Shown here: one piece after another, positions 55,236-64,000 of the stretch
How positions within the stretch are numbered: the first letter of the stretch is position 1
How the letters are laid out: every line of letters starts with the position of its first letter
DNA from: Candidatus Anammoxibacter sp.
GTDB lineage: Bacteria > Planctomycetota > Brocadiia > Brocadiales > Anammoxibacteraceae
Length of the DNA stretch: 64,000 bases
Direction of reading: 5' to 3'
NCBI GenBank assembly: GCA_021777055.1
Contig: JAIQZO010000102.1
Location: forward strand, 1 to 64,000
Notes under the pieces: generated by a model
Database searches by the model: none
The model's input: only the letters and a program-made list of their open reading frames with translations
What the model was told of the DNA's origin: nothing
Made by a program: the position numbers and the translations under genes

Positions 55236-56552
55236 CTATTTCGCACATGTACGAAATCCGGCAAAAATGTCCCTTCGATCTGGCAGGAAAAAATTACGGT
55301 AGCTATTACGGATCAAACGGGAGCTGGTGGCCCAACTACCACCACGCAATACCTTCCTGTATCCAAACCAGGGAGCAGAATACTCCTTATAAGGATGATC
55401 CACTATATATCCAGGGTAAGGATAAAAGGCTGAAGATGTCCATTCCCAAACATTTCCAATCATTTGTCTACATCCAAAAGCACTTTCTCCCAAAGGATAC
55501 GCACCAACATCCACGCTACCCATAGATGTAAAATCAATATTTGCAAATTCAGAGGAAACAGCTCCTTTCCATGGATAGATGCGGTTGTTTTCTTTAATAC
55601 CAAGACCACTTTCCAAAGGTTCCGCAGACGCAGCCAATTCCCATTCCGCTTCAGTGGGCAAACGCCGATTAGCCCAATTGGAATACGCCTCCGCTTCATA
55701 CCAGTTAACATGAATGATCGGAGCATATTCTTTAATAGGATAATAGGTATCAAAATATCTAACCAACCATTGATTTCCCTCCCGTTGCCAATAAACCGGA
55801 TGTTTGGCCTCTGAGTTAGAAAGCCAGACACGTCCACTATAACTCCAATAACCATCTTCTTCATAACCTCCAGCATCTACAAATTCTGCAAATTCACCAT
55901 TTGTTACCTGCCCACGGGCAATCTTGAATGAAGGCACCTCAACCATATGTCCCCATTTTTCATTATCAAAGACAAATCCAGCATCAGGAGTGGCCCCCAG
56001 TCTGAACATCTCTCCCGGTATTTCCACATCACCTGGCAATGGACCTGCATTGAAAGACACATTCTTGCCGTTATTCTCTAAACTCAATCTAGGTCTACTA
56101 TATTCAAGGGTTTGCCTCATATAAGTAAATGCTTCACAATGCATATCTTCATGGATGATGGAGAGAAGATATAAATATGTTTCACGTGCGTCCGGTTCAT
56201 GGGACTCCAACCTTTCTATTAACCGATTTTGCACTTTCTCCATGTAGTCAAGAGTCTCTTCCCTGTTTGGTAATTTCAATGACCATCTATCGTCGTGCAT
56301 CACCTGAAAAGAGTCGTACAATTCATCTGCATTTTCAATAATTGGTTCCGTTTTGTCTAACTGACACAGTGCAAATGCGTCATAGAAAAACGCTACATGC
56401 CCGATTTCCCACAGAAAGGGATTAACAATTTCAAGTAAATGAACAGTGAACTGTTCATCACTAAGATCATCAATTAACTCTAAAGTCCTCTTTCTAGTAT
56501 CTTTAAGATGGCTAACCAGCTCAGAACCTGTAAGTTTATAATTTACGTTCAT
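55236..56552 (-). CDS. senA: SenA-type selenoneine synthase (EgtB-like non-heme iron enzyme)
   Basis: The 438 residues have an N-terminal DinB-type iron-binding domain (VNPFLWEIGHVAFFYDAF for the first His and IIHEDMHCEAFTYMRQTL for the HxxxHxE pair). They also have a C-terminal FGE-sulfatase domain (PSFKIARGQVTNGEFAEFVD, RLPTEAEWELAASA, GNVWEWTSS, VLRGGSWATSSRLIRNSYRN). EgtB forms the C-S bond of ergothioneine; SenA relatives encoded with SenB and SelD form the C-Se bond of selenoneine from hercynine and selenosugar. The linkage to selD and senB favours SenA, with EgtB the alternative. An EgtD/hercynine synthase is not in the window. Confidence 0.82.
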   Translation of the reverse strand: MNVNYKLTGSELVSHLKDTRKRTLELIDDLSDEQFTVHLLEIVNPFLWEIGHVAFFYDAFALCQLDKTEPIIENADELYDSFQVMHDDRWSLKLPNREETLDYMEKVQNRLIERLESHEPDARETYLYLLSIIHEDMHCEAFTYMRQTLEYSRPRLSLENNGKNVSFNAGPLPGDVEIPGEMFRLGATPDAGFVFDNEKWGHMVEVPSFKIARGQVTNGEFAEFVDAGGYEEDGYWSYSGRVWLSNSEAKHPVYWQREGNQWLVRYFDTYYPIKEYAPIIHVNWYEAEAYSNWANRRLPTEAEWELAASAEPLESGLGIKENNRIYPWKGAVSSEFANIDFTSMGSVDVGAYPLGESAFGCRQMIGNVWEWTSSAFYPYPGYIVDHPYKEYSAPWFGYRKVLRGGSWATSSRLIRNSYRNFFLPDRRDIFAGFRTCAK

Positions 56553-56566
56553 AGAAACTGCTCCGT

Positions 56567-57067
56567 TTAAATAGTACTTTCATTCTCTTTTGCCCAATTC
56601 CCAAGGGATTTACGAGTCCGAATGATCTGTCCTACATGATAAGCATTGTGGTCTGCAACAAGAAATACTTGTCGCAAGTAAGTATGGTCATTTCCATGAG
56701 GAATCTTTGCAAAAAGGTCAATATCCGGATCATGTACTAGGTTTACAACTTTGTCCAAATCTGCAAAAAAGGATGAAGTGGTAGTAACCCACATCTCTTC
56801 GGTTAGGGTATTTATATTTGAAGGCCAGTATTCCTCAGGCCAATCAGGAGATATCCATGAGGCATCAAGGGTATAACGTAAAATATCCTCCTGCGCTATC
56901 CTCATGTGTTCAATTAATTCCCACACTGAATGGAGACCGGTTCCGGGCCGCACATTACGTATCTCCGGTTTGAGTCCGAACAACGCACGTTCCACTTTAG
57001 CGTGTGCTTGCTCGCCCCGCAACAAATCTTTAAGGTGCTCACGCAAAATATTATCATTCAAAACCAT
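56567..57067 (-). CDS. DinB-family metal-binding protein
   Basis: The 166 residues form a four-helix DinB_2 domain with His ligands in HSVWELIEHMRIAQED and the C-terminal FLVADHNAYHVGQIIRTRKS. DinB-fold proteins include thiol-dependent transferases and bacillithiol S-transferases. The stop lies 14 bp before senA, so the two are almost certainly co-transcribed, and it may act on selenoneine or a related thiol. That role is inference only. Confidence 0.85.
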   Translation of the reverse strand: MVLNDNILREHLKDLLRGEQAHAKVERALFGLKPEIRNVRPGTGLHSVWELIEHMRIAQEDILRYTLDASWISPDWPEEYWPSNINTLTEEMWVTTTSSFFADLDKVVNLVHDPDIDLFAKIPHGNDHTYLRQVFLVADHNAYHVGQIIRTRKSLGNWAKENESTI

Positions 57068-57448
57068 TTACCCTTATACAAAATTAAATGTTGTAATTCT
57101 ATATAGTCGTACTAATAATCTCATTAATATATTATTCTAATGCACCTCTTTAATATATCAACATAAAACCTTTTTTATTAGTATGTTTCAGAAAAACAAA
57201 TGAACTTTGTTTCTCAGTTACTGAATTATTAAAAATCAGCTCAATGGCAATCAGAATCCAAGATATACATCTTATATAGTAAATTAATCCCGAAACAATG
57301 AATCATACGCAGACGAAAGACTTGTAAAAGAACATAAGAAAGACGAGAAAAGGAGAAGAGATGGCGACGAGTTGGAGAAAAAACTTAACTATCATGAAAA
57401 GATTATGAATTGACATATTACAACAAAAGATGCCACGATTACTCATGC

Positions 57449-57481
57449 TTTCCGGAGCAGTCTTTTAGACTGCTCCGGAAA
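57449..57481 (-). terminator. 15-bp perfect stem-loop after the nitrite reductase-like gene
   Basis: TTTCCGGAGCAGTCT and AGACTGCTCCGGAAA flank a 3-nt loop, ending 8 bp past the gene stop at 57489. It is a strong, GC-rich hairpin; the following bases on the minus strand are not a long T-run. The rest of the gap 57068-57448 contains nothing recognised. Confidence 0.75.
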
Positions 57482-57488
57482 CAATATT

Positions 57489-58589
57489 TTATTCTACAAC
57501 CATTATCCCTATAGAACCTTTCATGAAACACTTCATATCGTGATCAACTAAAATATGAATGCCGTTATCTTTACCTAAAGAATCGCTTTTGACATCCGTC
57601 TTAAATCCCACAGCTAGCGCTGATGCCGTTGGTACATCAACCGTTTGAATATTTTTTAATGGTCTGGACTTAAGGTCTCCCAATTGCCAAACATTATCAA
57701 ATATTTCTCCAATTATATGAAAGTGCGACACCATTCCCATATTTCCGTAATAGAGCATAACGTTATCATCTTTTGAACTGACAAGCGGATGATCAATAAG
57801 TGCATCCATACGCCCCTGATAAACGCAATAATCAGTTACCCCGCTCTTAATCAATTTTTCTGCGTCAAACGTTGCCGCCCCTTCGTTTGTGGTTGCTTCC
57901 TTGTCAACAAACATACTGTGCTTTAACACAAAGTACTCTTTATCCGCTTTATCCAGAGCCTTTCTAAAGTTACCTTTTTTAGGTTCAACCAACATCATAC
58001 CCATCATGCCATTATGAGGGTGGCGAGCAATATCCATGGGGGATCCATCACCAACACAATGGTAAATATATATACCTGGTACATCTGCGGTAAATGTAAA
58101 TTCCGCTGTTTCTCCCGACAGGGCTCTTAGTTCAGTTGCGCCACCCTGGAATCCTGTAACCGCATGAAAATCTATTGAATGTACAGTAGTTCCATTATTT
58201 ACTAGTTTTATTGTAACTTCGTTACCCTCTAGCACCCTAATAAACGGCCCCGGTACTTTTGTATCACTTTCATTCTCACCAAAAGTAAAATATTCGTAAA
58301 GAACATCATCTTCCGTACCCCATTTTCTATCCTCACCAGGACTTAAAGGTGCGACAGTTTCATTAGCGAAAATTTCAAATGTTCCGCCATCCGGCAATAC
58401 AGAAACGGCAGAAACATCAGGATCCCTTGTTATATCTGGATCAGGATCTCCTTCAGCTCCGGGATTACTAAAAAGTATTGGAGGATTAAACTCCGGCGGA
58501 AAAGACGAAGCCCACAAACTATTGCTTACAATAAAGCCAAAAACAAAGACCGAAAAAAACAGAAAAAACACCTTTAAATATCTTTGCAC
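57489..58589 (-). CDS. nirK: copper-containing nitrite reductase-like multicopper oxidase
   Basis: The 366 residues have a signal peptide (LKVFFLFFSVFVFGFIVSNS) and two cupredoxin domains. Type 1 copper ligands are visible in YHCVGDGSPMDIARHPHNGM (Cys, His and downstream Met). Type 2 site residues are in TVHSIDFHAVTGF (Asp and His) and in the second domain (SHFHIIGEIF, ILVDHDM). This pattern fits NirK, which reduces nitrite to nitric oxide in the periplasm. A long insert (residues 30-90, PGAEGDPDPDITRDPDVSAV) precedes the first domain. A related two-domain multicopper oxidase cannot be excluded. An FNR-type box lies upstream and a strong hairpin follows. Confidence 0.82.
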   Translation of the reverse strand: MQRYLKVFFLFFSVFVFGFIVSNSLWASSFPPEFNPPILFSNPGAEGDPDPDITRDPDVSAVSVLPDGGTFEIFANETVAPLSPGEDRKWGTEDDVLYEYFTFGENESDTKVPGPFIRVLEGNEVTIKLVNNGTTVHSIDFHAVTGFQGGATELRALSGETAEFTFTADVPGIYIYHCVGDGSPMDIARHPHNGMMGMMLVEPKKGNFRKALDKADKEYFVLKHSMFVDKEATTNEGAATFDAEKLIKSGVTDYCVYQGRMDALIDHPLVSSKDDNVMLYYGNMGMVSHFHIIGEIFDNVWQLGDLKSRPLKNIQTVDVPTASALAVGFKTDVKSDSLGKDNGIHILVDHDMKCFMKGSIGIMVVE

Positions 58590-58782
58590 CTTTTCTCTCC
58601 TTTTTTTAGAAACATAATTTATTAATTAACAGAAACAACCTTTTATAATTTAATGAACACTCCTCCTTTCCTTATTACTTTGGACACTATCACATTAGAG
58701 ATACAGTTCCAACCGAACACTATTTTATTTGTTGTTTCTGTACATCCTATCCATAATTTATTATCTTTCACAGAACAATTCA

Positions 58783-58796
58783 TTGACTTAAATCAA
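58783..58796 (-). promoter_or_regulatory. FNR/DNR-type box upstream of nirK
   Basis: TTGACTTAAATCAA has TTGA-N6-TCAA dyad symmetry, the recognition pattern of Crp/FNR-family regulators that control nitrite and nitric oxide genes. It is about 200 bp upstream of the nirK start. Confidence 0.55.
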
Positions 58797-58853
58797 GAAT
58801 GGATGGATCTGTAAAATAAAGAACTTATAGAAAAAGATATAAAGATTTCCTTA

Positions 58854-61538
58854 TCAGACAAAGTCACCTTTAATCACCTTTTGCAATAGTTCATTCATCT
58901 CTTGTATCTTAAATGGCTTTGTTATAACACCTTTAAATCCATACTCTTTATAATTTGACATAATCTTATCATTGGAATAACCACTATACACAATGGCTTT
59001 TGCTTTAGAATCTATCTCAAGAAGCGGTTTAATGGTTTTATTACCTCCCATTCCTCCCGGTATTGTTAAATCCATTATTACAGCATCAAAAGGTTTATTC
59101 ATATCTATAGCTTCCCGGTAAAATTTTAATGCTTCTTCTCCATCCTTTGCACTCTCAACGCTATATCCAATAAAACTCAGCATCTGTTTAAAAGCATTCC
59201 TGATACATTCTTCGTCATCCATTACTAATATTTTACAATTGTCTGCAAGAGGAACTATTACATCTGATTTATCTGTTGCAAAACTTTCTCTTAATGACGC
59301 TGGTAGATAGACAAAAAATGTTGTCCCAACGTTCACCTCCGATTCTACCTTAATTAGCCCTCCATGCTTATTAACAATTGCATATGATGAAGAAAGTCCA
59401 AGCCCACTTCCCATCTCTTTTGTTGTAAAATATGGATCAAATATTCTCTGTAAAATCTTTTCCGGTATTCCAACACCTTGATCTTTTATAGAAATCTTTA
59501 TATACCTTCCGGGACTTAAGAAATCTATTTCTTCCACCTTGTGTTTGGATATATTTTCAACGCTGATATAAACGTTACCACCATCAGGCATAGCTTGATT
59601 TGCATTTATAACAAGATTATTAATTACCTGGCTTATCTGCCCCTCGTCTATTTCTGCGGACCAGATATTATCAGGAATAAGAAGCTCGCATTTTACATTA
59701 GAACCTCTTAAGACAAAATCTGCCGACTCTTTTATTAATGAAGCAATAGATGTTTCTCTTTTAATAGGCATTCCACCTTTTGAAAAAGTGAGTAGTTGTG
59801 CGGTTAAATCCTTTGCTCTATGTGAAGCATTTTCAATGGTTGATAGAGCCTTGAAGACACCGTCATCTTTTCCAGATTCCATGTAAAGCTTTGCTAGACC
59901 TGAAGTACCCAAAATAACAGTTAGAATATTATTAAAATCATGTGCAATTCCTCCGGCAAGAACTCCAACAGATTCGAGTTTTTGTATCTTTAACATTTCT
60001 TCTTCCATTCTTTTTCGATCCGCAATGTTACGGACAAAAGCACAAATATATTCATGCCCATCATACTCATGAAAAGTGGCTTGTATTTCCACTGGAAACA
60101 ATTTTCCATCTTTAGTCTTATGGTTCGATTCAAAAATTAGCGTGCTTTCTTCCTTCATTTCTTTCCAATGATTCTGCCACACATCTTCAGGGAAGCCAGG
60201 ATCTATTTCTGGTACTCTAATGGACATTAGTTCGTTATAAGAATACCCCAACGTCTGATAGGCGGCTTTATTAGCATAGATAATCCTACCATCTGAATTT
60301 ATCCAATATGTTGCATCTGCGTTGTTATCTAATGCAAAATTAGCAAATCTGAGTTTTTCCTCTGTCTTCTTAAATTCTGTAATATCGTTTGCGACACATA
60401 TAACACCATACAAATTACTATTGTTGTCATACATTGCGGAAGAAGAAAAGAGAACCGGTATCTCTTTTCCACCTTTTGATAGATAAATCTTTTCTAAAAT
60501 ATTGCCAGAATTTGATTTTATTAAGTTGTTAAAATTCGTTTCTTTTAACAGCGATTCCTTTGCAAAGATAACGTCAATGTGTAGGTTTACAATTTCATTA
60601 TTTGTGTAACCTAAAAGATCAAGAGTGGATTTATTTACAGTTTTGATATTGCCGTCTGCCGCCACAACAATCAAACTCTCTACCATATTATTAATAATAC
60701 TATCTACATAGTCTTTGGAAACAGTTGTACTTCTGAGGTTTTCCGCCATCTTTCTGAAAGACTTCGCTAATTGTCCAATTTCGTCTTTTGTATTAATATC
60801 AATTTTGGTTTCCAGTTTACCTTTACCTACTTCAGCTACAGCATTTTTCAGTTCTATAATAGGGTTAGAGATTGAACGAGATATGTGAATACCTATATAT
60901 ATTGCAAAGAGGAAAACAACAATAGTTAAAATCAAGACTAATAGTGAACTAATTCTAATTAACTTTTGTGCACCTTTTGTTGCGAAATCTATTGTCTTGG
61001 TGGAACTCAACAGAACTTCATCATATTTGGCCCCTCTTCTGTGAACATAATTTCTAAGTCCTTGTTCGTAAACAAGCTTTTTGTCCTCATAAGCAGTGCT
61101 ATCCAGAATTTTAACAGCTTTTTCCCTTTGACCATTTTTTACAAATCCCATGGACTTATACTCCATTTCCACAAGAGCAATGTTTGCTTGATTAATACTA
61201 GAGAAGAATTTTTTGTCTTTTTCATCGCCTTTAAGAATAGCGTCCTTTATAATTTTTTTCAGTTTTGGTTCTACAGATAAATATCTTTCCGCCCATTTCT
61301 TTTCCTCTGTATAGGCGTAGTTTCTCGCAGATTGGGTCAAAATTTCATCATAATAACGTATAAGTTGAGATAGAGAATCTAAGGAGGACTTAGCTTCTAG
61401 CGCTTTTATACTTGCAGGTATATCTTTTTTCAAAGGTTCTGCTATTTTATTTAACTGGATAAAAGAAAAGTACCCTACAACTCCAACAGCAAGAGAAACT
61501 AATAAATATCCTAAAGTAAACTTTCGTACTATTCTCAT
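58854..61538 (-). CDS. hybrid histidine kinase (HAMP, two PAS, kinase, receiver)
   Basis: The ATG at 61538 (MRIVRKFTLG) has GAGG about 13 bases upstream and is preferred to the TTG at 61562. The protein has TM1 at about 8-28, a helical periplasmic region of about 170 residues (CHASE3/4HB-like), TM2 at about 197-220, HAMP, PAS1 (about 280-395) and PAS2 with PAC (about 400-520). It then has HisKA (GVLAGGIAHDFNNILTVILG), HATPase (LVINANQAMPDGG, GSGLGLSSSYAIVNKHGG) and a C-terminal receiver (ILVMDDEECIRNAF, AVIMDLTIPGGMGGN). Its output protein is not encoded nearby. A hairpin element A ends close upstream. Confidence 0.93.
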   Translation of the reverse strand: MRIVRKFTLGYLLVSLAVGVVGYFSFIQLNKIAEPLKKDIPASIKALEAKSSLDSLSQLIRYYDEILTQSARNYAYTEEKKWAERYLSVEPKLKKIIKDAILKGDEKDKKFFSSINQANIALVEMEYKSMGFVKNGQREKAVKILDSTAYEDKKLVYEQGLRNYVHRRGAKYDEVLLSSTKTIDFATKGAQKLIRISSLLVLILTIVVFLFAIYIGIHISRSISNPIIELKNAVAEVGKGKLETKIDINTKDEIGQLAKSFRKMAENLRSTTVSKDYVDSIINNMVESLIVVAADGNIKTVNKSTLDLLGYTNNEIVNLHIDVIFAKESLLKETNFNNLIKSNSGNILEKIYLSKGGKEIPVLFSSSAMYDNNSNLYGVICVANDITEFKKTEEKLRFANFALDNNADATYWINSDGRIIYANKAAYQTLGYSYNELMSIRVPEIDPGFPEDVWQNHWKEMKEESTLIFESNHKTKDGKLFPVEIQATFHEYDGHEYICAFVRNIADRKRMEEEMLKIQKLESVGVLAGGIAHDFNNILTVILGTSGLAKLYMESGKDDGVFKALSTIENASHRAKDLTAQLLTFSKGGMPIKRETSIASLIKESADFVLRGSNVKCELLIPDNIWSAEIDEGQISQVINNLVINANQAMPDGGNVYISVENISKHKVEEIDFLSPGRYIKISIKDQGVGIPEKILQRIFDPYFTTKEMGSGLGLSSSYAIVNKHGGLIKVESEVNVGTTFFVYLPASLRESFATDKSDVIVPLADNCKILVMDDEECIRNAFKQMLSFIGYSVESAKDGEEALKFYREAIDMNKPFDAVIMDLTIPGGMGGNKTIKPLLEIDSKAKAIVYSGYSNDKIMSNYKEYGFKGVITKPFKIQEMNELLQKVIKGDFV

Positions 61539-61596
61539 TTTAAGCGCAACCTCGCAAAGCAATTTAAACCATTTAATTTAACAACGGTATCGTGCT

Positions 61597-61826
61597 ATAT
61601 AGTATTACTTTATAAAAGCTTCTTTTTTTAAAAGACTTTGTCGCTTTTATGGAATACAGAATCCAGGAGTCAGAGGCCAGAATAATTGAAAACATGATTA
61701 AGGAAATGCATACTAACCTTATGATTAAAAATATGGCAAAATGATTACAAACCTATAATTCATTCTGAATTCTGACTCCTGGTTTCTGTATTCCTAATTT
61801 GGGTTGCGGCTTCACCGCAACTATAA
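61597..61826 (+). repeat. hairpin element A, copy 5
   Basis: It begins TATAGTATTACTTTATAAAA and has arms GAATACAGAATCCAGGAGTC against TGACTCCTGGTTTCTGTATT; it ends GGTTGCGGCTTCACCGC. It sits between the ArgRS gene and the hybrid kinase gene. Confidence 0.85.
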
Positions 61827-61883
61827 AAGCATTCATAAAAATCAACAGCCCATAATGTACAAACAATTTTTGCTAAGGAATGG

Positions 61884-62056
61884 GTATGTAATAAATTGTG
61901 CATGTAACGTCCAAATTTCCATTAGATTTTTTCAAATTGATTGAACAAAAGCGGAAGCACGGCCGTATTAGCATTGAGGATTTGGAGATTGAAATTTGGA
62001 CAAATAGAATGTAAAATTTAGTATTAGATGCATAATTTATTATACTCACGCGCCTT
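61884..62056. repeat. MITE-like element C, copy 2
   Basis: GTATGTAATAAATTGTGCATG and ATGCATAATTTATTATACTC are imperfect terminal inverted repeats. The interior shares ATTAGATTTTTTCAAATTGA-like and GCATTGAGGATTTGGAGATT with copy 1. The outer flank AAGGAATGGGTATGTAA is the reverse complement of the flank of copy 1. Confidence 0.75.
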
Positions 62057-62074
62057 AAGAACATGCATGTAATA

Positions 62075-63784
62075 TTACATCCTATCTGGAGGTCTCATTC
62101 CTATCATCAAAAGGCCATTCTTGATCACCTGTCTAACACAATCAATTAACACAATTCGTGAATCGGTCAACGATGAATCATCTGATATAATGCGGCACTG
62201 ATTATAGTAACTATTCAGCGAGCTACATATTTCAAGGAGATGGCCTACCAATATCGATGGTTCAAATACATCTGCCGCTCTTTTAATTGCCACAGGATAC
62301 TGTTCTAGTTTCTTTACCAGCAAGAACTCTTCGTCTTCACTTAACAACTCAGGATCTGCACCGATATCAGGGTTCTTCCCATATTTTCTAATTATGCTAC
62401 AAAGCCTTGCGTGGGTATACTGTACATAAGGCCCTGTTTCACCATCAAAATTAAGTATTTCATCCCAATCAAAGTTTACATCCTTTATCCTTTTATTCTT
62501 TAGGTCAGAGAAAATAATTGCCCCTATTCCAACAGCATCTGCAATCTCATCCCTTCCATCAAGATCTGGATTCTTCTCTTTAATAATCTCCCGTGCGCGA
62601 GATATTGATTCATTCAACAAATCTTCCAGCAGGACAACCTTACCTTTTCTCGTGGACATTTTTTCATCCTTAAACTTAACAAGGCCAAAATCCACGTGAT
62701 AACATTCATCCTGCCATTCATAGCCCATCAATTCCAACACCTTTTTAAATTGTTTGAAATGGAGTTTTTGCTCAGAACCAACAACATAAACCATCTTATC
62801 AAAGTCAAACTCCCTTTTCCTATACTCAGCTGCACATATATCCCTCGTAGCATACAAGCTGGCATCATCACTCTTTCGGATAAGACATGGAGGCATATTG
62901 TACTTATCCAAGTTAACCACCTGCGCATTATCGCTAAGTTCCAATAACCCAGATTCCTTTAATCTTTCAACCGTATCATCAAGCATACCATTATAAAAAC
63001 TTTCACCGGTATAATAGTCAAATGTTATCCCTAACATATCGTAAATTTTATCAAACTCTTTCATACTTATGTCTTTAAACAGTCTCCAGAGCTCACTAGA
63101 CTCATCATCTCCATTTTCCAGTTTTTTAAACCACTCTCTTGATTCATCTTCTAGAGAAGGATCATCTTCTGCCTCTTTATGAAACCTGACATAAAGCTTA
63201 TATAATGTTTCAATATCAGAAGGAGTCTCTTCGCCCCCCCACTTTTTGTAGGCAACTATAAGTTTGCCAAACTGTGTACCCCAGTCACCCAGGTGGTTTA
63301 TGCCACAGCACTTGTAACCTAATGCGACATATAGGTTGTAAATCGACCTGCCAATTAATGCGGACCGCATATGGTGCACCGCAAGGTGTTTGGCTATATT
63401 AGGTGACGAATAATCTACAACAACACACTTTCCTTCTCCCTCATCAGAAGTACCAAATCCATCTTTTTCACTATCAATACAATGCAACACATGGCGAATA
63501 AACATACCTCTATTCACAAAGAAATTGAGATACGGACCAGTTGTAACAACATTCTTGATATACTCATCCGCTTCAAACCCCACCCCAAGCTTTTCTGCGA
63601 TCATCTGCGGTGACCTCTTCACTTGCTTTGCCAGTATAAAACAAGGCAATGCATAATCACCCATTTTATAATCAGGCGGCACTTCAATTAATTTTTCTAT
63701 CTCACATTGAGCGAGTTCCACATCAAACGCGGATTGAACTGACTCAGTTACAAAACAAACTATTCTTTTTATAAAAGGATTCAT
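62075..63784 (-). CDS. argS: arginyl-tRNA synthetase
   Basis: The ATG at 63784 (MNPFIKRIVC) follows GAGGAG and is preferred over the upstream start in the track; the product is about 569 residues. It shows the N-terminal Add-1 domain, the class I HIGH-type motif with KMSK counterpart (SSPNIAKHLAVHHMRSALIG; DEKMSTRKGKVVLLED), and the C-terminal DALR anticodon-binding domain (YVQYTHARLCSIIRKYG). It charges tRNA-Arg. The partial LPS-kinase-like gene lies 69 bp upstream on the same strand. Confidence 0.97.
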   Translation of the reverse strand: MNPFIKRIVCFVTESVQSAFDVELAQCEIEKLIEVPPDYKMGDYALPCFILAKQVKRSPQMIAEKLGVGFEADEYIKNVVTTGPYLNFFVNRGMFIRHVLHCIDSEKDGFGTSDEGEGKCVVVDYSSPNIAKHLAVHHMRSALIGRSIYNLYVALGYKCCGINHLGDWGTQFGKLIVAYKKWGGEETPSDIETLYKLYVRFHKEAEDDPSLEDESREWFKKLENGDDESSELWRLFKDISMKEFDKIYDMLGITFDYYTGESFYNGMLDDTVERLKESGLLELSDNAQVVNLDKYNMPPCLIRKSDDASLYATRDICAAEYRKREFDFDKMVYVVGSEQKLHFKQFKKVLELMGYEWQDECYHVDFGLVKFKDEKMSTRKGKVVLLEDLLNESISRAREIIKEKNPDLDGRDEIADAVGIGAIIFSDLKNKRIKDVNFDWDEILNFDGETGPYVQYTHARLCSIIRKYGKNPDIGADPELLSEDEEFLLVKKLEQYPVAIKRAADVFEPSILVGHLLEICSSLNSYYNQCRIISDDSSLTDSRIVLIDCVRQVIKNGLLMIGMRPPDRM

Positions 63785-63853
63785 AACACTCCTCGCCAAC
63801 TTATATTCTCCGCTTTGTTCAGAAAATGCATTTTCATTAATACGTTCCCCCAC

Positions 63854-64000
63854 TTAACCCCTTACCGTTATCCGCCACCTGAGTTTATGTGACAAATAAT
63901 CCGGTGAATATTTTCTAATTAAATTACGCCAACTATCACCATTCGTGCACCCCCTCATATACTCTTTAAAAAACCTGACCCTGTCAGACTTGCTAACTGG
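63854..64000 (-). CDS. partial LPS-kinase (InaA/Kdo-kinase-like) C-terminus
   Basis: The minus-strand frame running off the window edge reads VSKSDRVRFFKEYMRGCTNG, then DSWRNLIRKYSPDYLSHKLR and a stop at 63854. SKSDRVRFFKEYM matches the closing helices of lipopolysaccharide core kinases (InaA/WaaP/KdkA family, usually S-x-T/S-D-R-x-R-F). Only about 48 residues are visible, so the identification is tentative. Confidence 0.45.
   Translation of the reverse strand, partial: PVSKSDRVRFFKEYMRGCTNGDSWRNLIRKYSPDYLSHKLRWRITVRG

Overview
The window is 64 kb of AT-rich chromosomal DNA from a Gram-negative bacterium. It encodes a TonB-dependent receptor, lipoproteins, an LPS-kinase remnant at the right edge, sigma-54 control, a copper nitrite-reductase-like enzyme, large secreted NHL/PKD proteins and many intergenic hairpin repeats. 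TTG and GTG starts are common. This mix fits a Planctomycetota-type lineage such as marine anammox (Brocadiales/Scalindua-like), but that is inference; no rRNA or marker gene in the window settles it. No tRNA or rRNA gene was recognised.

Left part (1-7.4 kb): accessory DNA. It holds an antitoxin-like small ORF, a DUF4914 P-loop protein, the last codons of a type I restriction HsdS subunit running into a DUF4062/ATPase gene, a frameshifted REP-type (Y1) transposase remnant, two small exported or membrane genes that look like integron-type cassettes with attC-like hairpins, and a stray duplicate of the ilvN 3' end. 7.4-19.2 kb: a probable sigma-54 regulon. Two units with homologous promoters, paired palindromic upstream sites and (in part) homologous tails carry unrelated secreted proteins (an Asp-rich protein and a toastrack-like repeat protein). 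They are followed by a TonB receptor, a REC-Hpt protein, an NtrC-class activator, and an M36 metalloprotease with a third sigma-54 promoter.

Middle (20-38 kb): a glycosyltransferase split by a -1 frameshift at a slippery heptamer, ilvB and ilvN separated by repeat elements, exported proteins, a thioesterase, an isochorismatase-like hydrolase, a four-helix-bundle (S23-type) gene lying inside an inverted repeat, a Cache sensor with an OmpR/HK pair, PII, RlmN and small genes. 39.7-46 kb: two tandem NHL-propeller/PKD proteins, one broken by a 2-bp insertion.

Right part (46.7-64 kb, almost all minus strand): DUF2905, a GH13_18 sugar phosphorylase, an RsbW/RsbU/RsbV-type partner-switching operon, a transglutaminase-like protein, and a selenium cluster. 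In that cluster SelD is itself a selenoprotein with an in-frame UGA and a SECIS-like hairpin, next to SenB-type selenosugar synthase, SenA/EgtB-type synthase and a DinB-fold protein. This points to selenoneine synthesis, although a hairpin element and an antitoxin remnant separate senA from senB. Then come a NirK-like enzyme with an FNR-type box upstream, a large hybrid histidine kinase, ArgRS and a partial LPS-kinase-like gene.

The intergenic DNA is unusually structured. At least two families of hairpin elements (A and B, often in tandem and abutting gene ends), a MITE-like pair with terminal inverted repeats, and several heptamer/nonamer tandem tracts recur through the window.
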